64,000 nt of DNA from Companilactobacillus bobalius. Lineage in GTDB: Bacteria > Bacillota > Bacilli > Lactobacillales > Lactobacillaceae. Positions 8,069 to 16,052 of this stretch are shown here, one piece after another. Every line of letters begins with the position of its first letter. Position 1 is the stretch's first letter. The notes under the pieces are model-generated. The model made no database searches. It was given only the letters and a program-made list of their open reading frames with translations, and was not told the origin of the DNA. Location of the stretch: contig NZ_LNUA01000061.1 in NCBI RefSeq assembly GCF_009764355.1, positions 1-64,000 on the forward strand, given 5' to 3'. The position numbers were made by a program, and so were the translations under genes.

Positions 8069-9889
8069 CTACTTCAATTTAGAAGAAGTCAATGTTAGAT
8101 CACTGAATAATTCGTTATTGGCAGGACTGAAGTCGAAGCCTTTAACACGATTATTAACTGGTTGCCATACGTAGTTGAATTCTTCTGGTACAACACCAGC
8201 TTGATCGTTCATGTATTCTTGCCATTGTTTGAATGTCTTAGTACGTGTCTTGTCATTCCAAGCAGATGAATCGTTCATCTTGTTGATCAATTCAGTATTC
8301 TTCTTGGTTACGAAGTGACCCATGTTGAATGGAGCAGTTTCACCATAAAGTTGTGATTGTGATGGTTCAGATGATAATGACCATGCAGCTGTCCAAAGGT
8401 CAATCTTGTTTTGACTTGGTTTTTGTAGCAAGTCATAGAAGCTATTCATTTCCATTGGTTTGCCACCGTATAATTTAACGTTCAAACCAACTTTGTGCCA
8501 TTGTTGTAGATAATCTTGGTATGTAGCTTCTGTAATAGAGTTACCACTCATACCACCGAAGTAGATAGTAAGTTTCTTACCCTTTGGATCTGAACGCCAC
8601 TTGCTACCGTTACGCTTCTTGTATCCAGCGTCATCAAGTAACTTGTTGGCTTTCTTAAGATTCAATGAATAACCTTTAGCTGACTTATCGTAGTACTTAG
8701 TGAATACAGGTGGAATCAAAGTGTTACCACGCCATGCAACACCATTACCAAACTTCTTAGCAACATCATCGACGTTTAGAGCGTACATCATAGCTTGACG
8801 TAGACTCTTGTTAGCCATCTTCTTATTAGAATCGGCAACGTTCTTACCAGTCTTAGTATCGAAATGGCCTAAGTTAAAGGCAAAGTAACTGTATGATAGG
8901 GCAGGTTGACCAACTTTTGTATAACCTTTAAGGTTCTTCAATTTCTTGTATGAAGTACCACCAACTTCACCAGAAGCTGAAGGAACTACGGAGTCATACT
9001 TCTTAGATTGAATGGCCTTAACAATGTTGTTTGATGAAACAACGTTGATAGTAATGTGTCCGATTTGGGCTTTCTTACCATAGTAGAACTTGTTTGGTAC
9101 CCAACTTGTTGATTCACCAGTAACAATCTTATCTAGCTTGTAAGGACCAGTGAAGATAGGGTTCTTACGGATTTGTTCTGAAGATGCAAGTTTAGCAATA
9201 GGAACATTTTTGATGTATTCGTAAGGTTCAGCGGCGCCCCAAATGAATGAGTTACCAGAGAATTTCATACTTGGTGACATATGCTTGAAGTGAATAACAA
9301 CTTTCTTACCTTTTTCACCATCTGGCATTTCGATACCAGAGATAGTACTTGCTGTTCCCTTATGATATGCAGCCATACCTTCAATATTTTCAAAGTCAGA
9401 TGAATATTGACTTGTTGTTGATTCTTTATTACCAAGAACTTCATATGCGTACTCAACATCCTTAGCAGTTACAGGGTCACCATTTGACCATTTACCATTA
9501 CTACGGATTGTAATTGTAGCTGTCTTAGCTTTACGATCAAGCTTTTGATTAGCAAGACCACCATCGATAATCTTGTAGTTCTTATCGACGTTGAACAAGT
9601 TGTTCAAACCACCAGGAGAGAAGACATGTGAGTCAGCGGCGTTTGAAGCAAGGACTGGATCTGAGATTCCTTGGAATGGTGAGTCAGCGACTTCGGCCAA
9701 CTTCAAAGTACCATTCTTAGTTGCATTTTTATCTGTAGCAGCACTGTTCTTAAATGATGACTTTAATTTAATTTGAGCAGTTGTACCAGATGAAGAACTG
9801 CTGCTATTTCCGTTAGAACAACCAGCTAATGTGACGGCAGCCAAAAGTGTCACAGCTGAGAGAATAACCTTATTTTTAGTTTTAACCAT
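8069..9889 (-). CDS. oppA: oligopeptide ABC transporter substrate-binding lipoprotein
   Basis: This 606-residue extracellular lipoprotein captures oligopeptides for the OppBCDF importer. The signal peptide ends in a clear lipobox, VTLAGC, followed by a Ser-rich linker. The SBP family 5 fold includes WSNGDPVTAKDVEYAYEVL near residue 135 and FAFNLGHFDTKTGK with KSLRQAMMYALNVDDVAKKFG mid-protein. GGGGG stands 7 nt before the ATG. It is the last gene of a minus-strand opp operon, separated from oppC by 141 nt containing a small hairpin (9926-9941). That spacing may allow differential expression of the binding protein. A peptide-pheromone receptor role is an alternative. Confidence 0.93.
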   Translation of the reverse strand: MVKTKNKVILSAVTLLAAVTLAGCSNGNSSSSSSGTTAQIKLKSSFKNSAATDKNATKNGTLKLAEVADSPFQGISDPVLASNAADSHVFSPGGLNNLFNVDKNYKIIDGGLANQKLDRKAKTATITIRSNGKWSNGDPVTAKDVEYAYEVLGNKESTTSQYSSDFENIEGMAAYHKGTASTISGIEMPDGEKGKKVVIHFKHMSPSMKFSGNSFIWGAAEPYEYIKNVPIAKLASSEQIRKNPIFTGPYKLDKIVTGESTSWVPNKFYYGKKAQIGHITINVVSSNNIVKAIQSKKYDSVVPSASGEVGGTSYKKLKNLKGYTKVGQPALSYSYFAFNLGHFDTKTGKNVADSNKKMANKSLRQAMMYALNVDDVAKKFGNGVAWRGNTLIPPVFTKYYDKSAKGYSLNLKKANKLLDDAGYKKRNGSKWRSDPKGKKLTIYFGGMSGNSITEATYQDYLQQWHKVGLNVKLYGGKPMEMNSFYDLLQKPSQNKIDLWTAAWSLSSEPSQSQLYGETAPFNMGHFVTKKNTELINKMNDSSAWNDKTRTKTFKQWQEYMNDQAGVVPEEFNYVWQPVNNRVKGFDFSPANNELFSDLTLTSSKLK

Positions 9890-10030
9890 TGTGTTTCCCC
9901 CTTAAGTTAAAAAACCCTATATTCACCAATTACAGAATTGGCTAAGAAAATTTGTATCCAGAAGACTTATAAAACCCGTGATTAGGAAAAGGCACCATCT
10001 CCCTTAATTTTTTGTAAAATTACGAAATAA

Positions 10031-10984
10031 TTATTGTTCTGCAGCTCCTTGACGTTGAGATGCATCGGCTGAACGTCTAACAACTTGACCAATGTAACTA
10101 ATTGATAAACAAAGGACGATAATCAACAAGGCAGCTGGTAACCATGTCCACCAATATTCGGTGATGTTATTAGGATCATTAGCATTAGCAATCAAAGTAC
10201 CAAGTGATGGAGTTTGAATTGGAAGACCAAATCCCAAGTAGGAAAGACCTGTTTCAACACCAATGTTTTCAGCAAATGATAAAGTTGTATCAACGATGAT
10301 CAATGATGAAATGTTAGGCATGATCTCTCGGAAAATAATCTTGAGACTGCTAGTACCAGAAGTCTTAGAAGCAGCAACGTAATCTTTTTCAGATTCTGAA
10401 AGAGTACGTGAACGAATCAAACGTGAAGTACCTTCCCAATAGAAGATAGAGAAGATAAGTGTCAATGAAACAGCATTGTAGTTTTTAATGATAGTAACTA
10501 AAACAATGATCATCATTGTCATTGGTAACATCATCATGAAGTCGTACACACGTTGCATACCCCAATCAATGTAGCCACTGAAGTAACCTGAAATTAATCC
10601 CCAGCAAATACCAAAGGTTGAAGAAATAATTGTAAGTCCGATAGCAATACCGATTGAATTACGTGAACCAACGATAAGCTGTTGAGCGATTGAACGACCA
10701 CCAGCATCAGCACCGAGAGTATAACCATTGGTTCCTGGACTGATATTGTAGTTCATGATGTTGGTCTCCATCATTTTTGGAGTATTAATGAATAGTGATG
10801 CAATCATAACGAAAAGTATAAAGCCAACAACGATAAACAAGGCGATGAAAGCAGGTCGGTCAGCCTTGAACTCGTTCCAAACAATCTTGGCAGATGATGG
10901 AGTAGCTTCTTCGCTAGCTTCTTTAGTTAAACGGTCTAAGTCAGCCGCTGAAATATTTGAATGTTTATTTAGATTCTCTTCCAT
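10031..10984 (-). CDS. oppC: oligopeptide ABC transporter permease
   Basis: This 317-residue membrane permease has six predicted helices and a roughly 40-residue cytoplasmic N-terminal extension before the first helix (PAFIALFIVVGFILFVMIASL). The coupling EAA loop is YVAASKTSGTSSLKIIFREIMPN. LGADAGGRSIAQQLIVGSRNSIGIAIGLT is typical of the OppC/DppC family. It forms the channel with OppB. It starts 15 nt after oppB within the minus-strand operon. Confidence 0.93.
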   Translation of the reverse strand: MEENLNKHSNISAADLDRLTKEASEEATPSSAKIVWNEFKADRPAFIALFIVVGFILFVMIASLFINTPKMMETNIMNYNISPGTNGYTLGADAGGRSIAQQLIVGSRNSIGIAIGLTIISSTFGICWGLISGYFSGYIDWGMQRVYDFMMMLPMTMMIIVLVTIIKNYNAVSLTLIFSIFYWEGTSRLIRSRTLSESEKDYVAASKTSGTSSLKIIFREIMPNISSLIIVDTTLSFAENIGVETGLSYLGFGLPIQTPSLGTLIANANDPNNITEYWWTWLPAALLIIVLCLSISYIGQVVRRSADASQRQGAAEQ

Positions 10985-10999
10985 AAATTAACGGCCCCC

Positions 11000-11959
11000 T
11001 TATTCGATTCTGATTCTAGGATCAACGATACTTAGGATGATATCTGAAAGTAGCGTACCCAATAGATTCAAAATTCCGTAAATTAAAACTAAAGCAGTGA
11101 TAACGGTGTAATCACGATAATTGATTGAATTGATAAATAGTAGTCCCATACCTGGATAAGAGAAGACTGTTTCAGTAAAGATAGAACCATTTAACAATCC
11201 AGTAATTGAATAACCGGCAAATGCGGCGATAGGTAATAATGAATTTCTAAAAATATGATGTTTGTAAATATCTTTTTCAGGAACACCTTTAGAACGAGCA
11301 GTTCTGACATAATCGGAACGTTTGGCGTCGATAACTTCTGAACGAAGGTATTGAACAACGTTGACAGTTCCAAATAGTGCACCCAAGATACTTGGTAATA
11401 AGATGTGGTACAAATGAGATCCAGCGGTTGGAAGTCCTGGATTAGCGGTAGCTGAAACGGAACCTGTAGTTGGGAACCAGCCTAGAACGTAACCGAAGAT
11501 CCAGATACCAATAACTAAAACAACGAAGAAAGGAATACTGTAAGTTACATATGTGTAAATTCTGACGATATTGTCAGGAAGTTTACCTTCATGCTTAGCA
11601 GCAAACATACCCATTGGTAGAGCAAAACAGTAAGTAAGAACTGTTGTAAGTAAGGCTAACCAAATGGTATTAACGGCACGGCTACCAATTAAACGAGTAA
11701 CTGGTTCTTGATATTGATAACTGTTACCCAAGTTACCGTGGAATAGATGGACAACCCAATTCCAATATTGTTGATACCAAGGATCGTACAAACCATTCAT
11801 TTTCATCAAATGATGAAGTTGAGCAGGATCAGATTTAGGATTAATGGAACCGGTGAAAGGATCACCAGGCATTGCCTTAGCTAATAGGAAAACTAAAAGA
11901 CTAAGAATAATAACTTCAGGAATCATAATCATGATACGACGGAGAACTGTTTTCCACAT
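11000..11959 (-). CDS. oppB: oligopeptide ABC transporter permease
   Basis: This 319-residue permease has the OppB/DppB N-terminus (VLRRIMIMIPEVIILSLLVFLLAKAMPGDPF) and the EAA loop DYVRTARSKGVPEKDIYKHHIFRNSLLPI. ETVFSYPGMGLLFINSI follows. It pairs with OppC to form the translocation path. The start codon overlaps the end of oppF by one base, showing tight translational coupling in the order oppD-oppF-oppB-oppC-oppA. Confidence 0.93.
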   Translation of the reverse strand: MWKTVLRRIMIMIPEVIILSLLVFLLAKAMPGDPFTGSINPKSDPAQLHHLMKMNGLYDPWYQQYWNWVVHLFHGNLGNSYQYQEPVTRLIGSRAVNTIWLALLTTVLTYCFALPMGMFAAKHEGKLPDNIVRIYTYVTYSIPFFVVLVIGIWIFGYVLGWFPTTGSVSATANPGLPTAGSHLYHILLPSILGALFGTVNVVQYLRSEVIDAKRSDYVRTARSKGVPEKDIYKHHIFRNSLLPIAAFAGYSITGLLNGSIFTETVFSYPGMGLLFINSINYRDYTVITALVLIYGILNLLGTLLSDIILSIVDPRIRIE

Positions 11960-12933
11960 TATGCCTTCACCTCTCCTTCTTGTTTGATGATCTTGTTGGC
12001 AACTTCTTTTGGTAGAGCAACTGAATGAGTTGGACTAATTGGAACTAGTGGGAAAGCTTTACCATCTTTGTCGTAATACTTGTCTTGTTGTTCACGATAG
12101 ACTTCTTCAACGGCTAAACGATTAGCACGATGTTGTTGTCTGTTGTTAACACTTGTTTCAGGAATGGCGGCTAGTAAACGCTTAGTGTAGATATGAACGG
12201 GATGATTATAAATATCATCACGAGTTCCAATTTCAACTAGCCGGCCACGGTTCATGATAGCGATGTTGTTACACATATGTCTGACAACACCCAAATCATG
12301 GGAGATGAATAGGTAAGAAATTCCAAATTCACGTTGAATTTTCTTCATGAAATTTAGAACTTGAGCTTGAACGGAAAGGTCCAAAGCGGAAACCGGTTCA
12401 TCAGCGATGATCAATTTAGGGTTAGTGGCAACGGCACGAGCGACTCCGATACGTTGTCTTTGACCACCAGAGAATTGATGAGGATACTTGTATAAAGCAT
12501 CAGGATCCAAACCAACGATATCTAGTAGTTGTAAAACTCTTAATTTCTCTTCATCTTTACTTAAATGCTCGAAATTTCTTAATGGTTCTGCGATAATATC
12601 TTCAATTCTTTTTCTAGGATTCAAACTAGAAAGGGAATCTTGGAAAATCATTTGAACATCATGGTTGTAATCAAGTTCTTTACGGTTGATCTTTTTGGTA
12701 ATATCTTTACCTTGATACATGATTGAACCGCTTGTGATTTTTTCTAGGCCAACGACTGATTTACCAGTGGTTGATTTACCTGAACCAGATTCACCAACTA
12801 ATCCGTAAGTCTCACCAGCTTCAATATTGAAACTGATACCATCGACAGCCTTTACAGAATCAGTAATTCGATTCCAAAATCCAGAACGGATAGGGTAGTG
12901 AACTTTTAAATTTTTGATTTCAACTAAACTCAT
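11959..12933 (-). CDS. oppF: oligopeptide ABC transporter ATPase
   Basis: This 324-residue ATPase powers the Opp importer with OppD. Walker A is GESGSGKSTTGK, the signature is FSGGQRQRIG, Walker B is LIIADEPVSALD, and the H-loop is LFISHDLGVV. The ATG at 12933 overlaps the oppD stop (ATGA), which fixes the start; the upstream in-frame extension would lie inside oppD. The C-terminal oligopeptide-transporter extension (about 240-324) is present. Confidence 0.93.
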   Translation of the reverse strand: MSLVEIKNLKVHYPIRSGFWNRITDSVKAVDGISFNIEAGETYGLVGESGSGKSTTGKSVVGLEKITSGSIMYQGKDITKKINRKELDYNHDVQMIFQDSLSSLNPRKRIEDIIAEPLRNFEHLSKDEEKLRVLQLLDIVGLDPDALYKYPHQFSGGQRQRIGVARAVATNPKLIIADEPVSALDLSVQAQVLNFMKKIQREFGISYLFISHDLGVVRHMCNNIAIMNRGRLVEIGTRDDIYNHPVHIYTKRLLAAIPETSVNNRQQHRANRLAVEEVYREQQDKYYDKDGKAFPLVPISPTHSVALPKEVANKIIKQEGEVKA

Positions 12934-13943
12934 GCTTTCACACTCCCAACCTGATCTGGAAACGAGAAGTTCTTGTAACAAGTACAACGAACTTCATGTC
13001 CAGGTTCTATTTCATGCATTGTTGGATTTTCTTCGTGTTCTTCAGGTTTGACCCAAGGAATACGTGGTGCAAATCGATCACCAATCTTAGACATCTTTTG
13101 TAATGAGGGAACATTACCTTGGATGACATATAAGTCATCGTTTTGATTGTCACGTTGAGGCATTGATCTTAATAGTGAACGTGTATAAGGATGCTTTGGA
13201 GTATTGAAGATTTGTTCGACGCTACCTTCTTCAACAATTTGTCCGGCGTACATAACTGCTACACGATCCGCTGTTTCAGCAACAACTCCTAAATCATGAG
13301 TGATTAAGATGATACCGGCGTGATTTTCGGATTGAATCTTTCTTAGAACATCCAAGATTTGAGCTTGAATTGTTACATCAAGAGCAGTTGTTGGTTCGTC
13401 AGCGATGATTAAATCGGGTTTGCAAGCAATGGCAATCGCGATAATAACACGTTGACGCATACCACCGGAGAGTTGATGTGGAAATTGATGAGCAGTTCTT
13501 TTAGGATCAACAATTCCTACTTCTTTTAATAGTTCCAAAACTCGATCATGCTTTTGCTCGGCAGTCAATTTAGTATGGTAAGTCATGACCTCACTAATTT
13601 GATCTTCAATCCTTTTTAGAGGATTTAAAGCAGATAGTGGATCTTGGAAGATCATTCCGATTTTGGCTCCTCGGAATTTGTTGTATCCAGCTTCATCAAG
13701 TTTTAAAAGGTTAGTGCCTTCAAAATCAATTTCACCTGAAATTTTTGTTTCGGATGGATCATGCAATCCCATAATGGTTGTGGCTAAAGTACTCTTTCCA
13801 CATCCAGACTCACCAACAATGGCGAGAATCTCATCATGATGAACTGTGAGATTAATATGAGAAATAGCATCGTAATATTTACCGTTAATCTTAAAAGCAG
13901 TATTAACATCTTTAATATTTAGAAAATCTGATGTAGTTTCCAA
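12930..13943 (-). CDS. oppD: oligopeptide ABC transporter ATPase
   Basis: This 337-residue first gene of the opp operon has Walker A GESGCGKSTLA, signature LSGGMRQRV, Walker B LIIADEPTTALD and H-loop LITHDLGVV. It starts with TTG, supported by AGGAGGGG 8 nt upstream. The C-terminal domain usually carries Cys residues of the type CPFxPRCPW that ligate an iron-sulfur cluster in many homologues. Here the segment reads DRFAPRIPWV and only a late RCTC remains, so that cluster is probably absent. It works with OppF on the inner face of the membrane. Confidence 0.92.
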   Translation of the reverse strand: METTSDFLNIKDVNTAFKINGKYYDAISHINLTVHHDEILAIVGESGCGKSTLATTIMGLHDPSETKISGEIDFEGTNLLKLDEAGYNKFRGAKIGMIFQDPLSALNPLKRIEDQISEVMTYHTKLTAEQKHDRVLELLKEVGIVDPKRTAHQFPHQLSGGMRQRVIIAIAIACKPDLIIADEPTTALDVTIQAQILDVLRKIQSENHAGIILITHDLGVVAETADRVAVMYAGQIVEEGSVEQIFNTPKHPYTRSLLRSMPQRDNQNDDLYVIQGNVPSLQKMSKIGDRFAPRIPWVKPEEHEENPTMHEIEPGHEVRCTCYKNFSFPDQVGSVKA

Positions 13944-14044
13944 GATATCCCCTCCTGATTCTAATAATCTTCTTATTTAAACCCTAAGATGCAAAGATAC
14001 GTCTGTACCAGTGCTCTGTTGAACTTTTTTAATAATTGAGTTCG

Positions 14045-14073
14045 ATTATAGTTAATCATTTTCTAATTTACAA
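14045..14073 (-). promoter_or_regulatory. opp operon promoter
   Basis: On the minus strand TTGTAA (14073-14068) and a perfect TATAAT (14050-14045) are 17 bp apart, about 100 nt upstream of oppD. No convincing CodY box is nearby. Confidence 0.65.
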
Positions 14074-14335
14074 CCCCCAATATTAAAATAATATTAAAAA
14101 ACTTTATTATTTATTCATAATCGGGCTATAAACTTTGTTTTATCTGTATGAACAGACTATACAATTAAATTAGAAAGATTAGAAAAAAGTTAACTTATAA
14201 ATGACGATACGTATATTTTCAGGTCACTGGTCTAATTATTGATACCAAAGAGATTCATAGAATATAGGAGAAGATAGAATAGACTAATTAATTGACGTTA
14301 TAACGGCAATGGTTTGAACCAATTATCTTAGAAAT

Positions 14336-14371
14336 AAAAAAGAGTTTCAGAAAAATTAGTTTCTGAAACTC
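14336..14371 (-). terminator. minus-strand terminator with no gene upstream
   Basis: GAGTTTCAGAAA and TTTCTGAAACTC form a perfect 12-bp stem. The T tail (TTTTTTATTTC) is on the minus strand. It lies upstream of the opp promoter, between divergent units, so it would end a short transcript starting between it and the 14526 gene, or protect opp from read-through. The rest of 13944-14525 (AT-rich) shows only the opp promoter and the ribosome-binding site of the next gene. Confidence 0.6.
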
Positions 14372-14525
14372 CTTTAAAGAAAATTTTTATTATTTTCATG
14401 AAAAATTAGTTAGTAAAATAAGTTGAAACGCTATCATTGACGTGTCAGAATATGAAAACACGGTATTAAAAAAATGAATTCTGAATGAAAATGGTGGTAA
14501 TATATCCGTGAAGAAGGGTGATCTT

Positions 14526-15032
14526 ATGCGTCAACAAATGCGTCATCAAAAGAAAACTAAGAAACCATTAATTTTAACAATCATCATTTCACTACTAGTC
14601 TTAATAGTTTTATGTGTTGTTTTCTTTTTCCCATTAAACAATATGTTGCGCAGTGCGACAGGTAATGATACTCCTAGCGATAAAGCTGTGAAGTCCGAGC
14701 TGGTCAAAAGAGTTAAGGCTCGTAAAACCGGTGATGCCAAGAATGACGAGAAAATCAATCGAGCTGCTTCGGTTTTGGGTAAGAAAAAGATGTCTGAAAT
14801 TATGTCAGCTGCGGATAGTCAGAAAAAGACAGCTACACTTATTGAGGATTCGTCTGCTTTGACAAAGGAACAATCCCAAAAGGCTGCGCAGGAAATTTTT
14901 TCTAATGATGAGTATTCTGGATTGAGAACTGCGATTAATAATGGAAATTGGTATCAAGCATATCAACAATATCAGAAACTTTCTAATAATGGAGAGTTAA
15001 ATCAATTGCAACAAGATATCAATCAGAAATGA
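14526..15032 (+). CDS. membrane-anchored protein of unknown function
   Basis: This 168-residue protein has a short basic N-terminus (about 15 residues, MRQQMRHQKKTKK), one strongly hydrophobic helix (PLILTIIISLLVLIVLCVVFFF), and then an extracytoplasmic, Lys/Gln-rich, mostly helical domain. The C-terminal third (NGNWYQAYQQYQKLSNNGELNQLQQDI) looks like a short helical hairpin. No known domain is recognised. The start is ATG 14526 with GAAGGG 7 nt before it; an upstream GTG at 14508 is less likely. The gene is monocistronic with its own terminator. Confidence 0.7.
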   Translation: MRQQMRHQKKTKKPLILTIIISLLVLIVLCVVFFFPLNNMLRSATGNDTPSDKAVKSELVKRVKARKTGDAKNDEKINRAASVLGKKKMSEIMSAADSQKKTATLIEDSSALTKEQSQKAAQEIFSNDEYSGLRTAINNGNWYQAYQQYQKLSNNGELNQLQQDINQK

Positions 15033-15041
15033 AGATAACAA

Positions 15042-15073
15042 AAAAGTGCAAATCAAAATTTGCACTTTTTTTG
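15042..15073 (+). terminator. terminator
   Basis: AAAAGTGCAAAT pairs with ATTTGCACTTTT across CAAA, then T residues. Confidence 0.85.
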
Positions 15074-15121
15074 TAATTTGAAATAAACTATCTAGTGATG
15101 GCATATTTCAAATGAATAATT

Positions 15122-15358
15122 TTAAGAATTTTCTGGAAATGTGGAATTATCCGTATTATCGTTATCGGCATCATAGAAGAATGCTTGAATGGGGATGTTG
15201 TATTTATTATGAATTAATAATATCTCTTTTTGAGTGAACCCTAAGTCATCATTCTTTCTACGAATAGTAGATGTTGATTTGTCGAGAAGTTTGGCAATAT
15301 CACTTTGTTTGATGTTCTTTAACGTAAAATATGCTTTTAAATATTGATTACTATACAT
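15122..15358 (-). CDS. small phage-repressor-like HTH protein
   Basis: This 78-residue protein has a helix-turn-helix region (LKNIKQSDIAKLLDKSTSTIRRKNDD) and a C-terminal helix ending in an acidic tail (DADNDNTDNSTFPENS). It resembles the DNA-binding core of phage-type or XRE-like regulators. It diverges from another small HTH gene 145 bp away, a layout like a cI/cro switch, but no phage genes are nearby. Its targets are unknown. Confidence 0.65.
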   Translation of the reverse strand: MYSNQYLKAYFTLKNIKQSDIAKLLDKSTSTIRRKNDDLGFTQKEILLIHNKYNIPIQAFFYDADNDNTDNSTFPENS

Positions 15359-15503
15359 AATAAATTCCCTTTTTTTAAGTTTTCCTTAATCAAGGACAAG
15401 AACATGGTAAACTAGAAATTCTTTTTTTTCAATAACTTTTTTTGAAAAAACCATATTTTAAGTTAAAATATCATATATGAAAGGTATAGGTTGTATTTGA
15501 CAC

Positions 15504-15746
15504 ATGATAACGATTGGAAAGTATTTGCGTAAAAAAAGACTTTTGAAAGATTTGACGCTCCAACAAGTGGTTGATTCTACAAAAACAGTGTATGGTTGCA
15601 CGACATCAACTTCGGTTTTGAGTGCAATTGAAACGGACAAAAATAAGATCATCGATGGTGAACTCTTATTTGTATTATCCGATTTTTACGAGATTGATTT
15701 AAAAGAATTACAAGGATTAATTCTAAAAAATTTGCAGATTAAATAA
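15504..15746 (+). CDS. small XRE/Rgg-like HTH protein
   Basis: This 80-residue protein begins MITIGKYLRKKRLLKDLTLQQVVDSTK, like the N-terminal HTH of Rgg/XRE regulators. SVLSAIETDKNKIIDGELLFVLSDFYEI fits the rest of the DNA-binding domain. The long C-terminal peptide-binding repeat domain of Rgg proteins is absent, so it is either a stand-alone HTH protein or the remnant of a longer regulator. It is divergent from the gene at 15122. About 110 bp of AT-rich sequence separates it from a downstream terminator. Confidence 0.6.
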   Translation: MITIGKYLRKKRLLKDLTLQQVVDSTKTVYGCTTSTSVLSAIETDKNKIIDGELLFVLSDFYEIDLKELQGLILKNLQIK

Positions 15747-15863
15747 AAAATTTACTTTCAAAAATTAGTTGTATTAGCAGATACTTCTATATAAATAAAT
15801 CTATATTGTTTAATAATTATATTAAATATGGTCAAAAACAAAATAAATGAATATTGAATTATG

Positions 15864-15905
15864 GCTCACTCGTAGGAATATCTTGAATAACGAGTGAGCT
15901 TTTTT
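15864..15905 (+). terminator. terminator
   Basis: GCTCACTCGT pairs perfectly with ACGAGTGAGC across a 16-nt loop, followed by TTTTTT. It lies 118 bp after the small HTH gene. The rest of 15747-16052 is AT-rich with no gene seen, apart from a possible 16-codon leader ORF (15996-16046) before the GH65 gene. Confidence 0.8.
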
Positions 15906-16052
15906 AGTTGCCAAAAGTTTGAATGATAAATCACAAGTGAAATAGTTCACATCTACAAAAAAATAAGTACAATAAAGGCAGAGGATTCGATTTATGTGAA
16001 CGACATTACTGATATTGAGGGCAAAATATCTTTAATGAACGGATGATGACTT

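Noticed and set aside
14342..14371. CodY-like AATTTTTCTGAAACT sequence upstream of opp
   Set aside because: It has about three mismatches to the CodY consensus, lies upstream of the opp promoter and is fully explained by a terminator stem.
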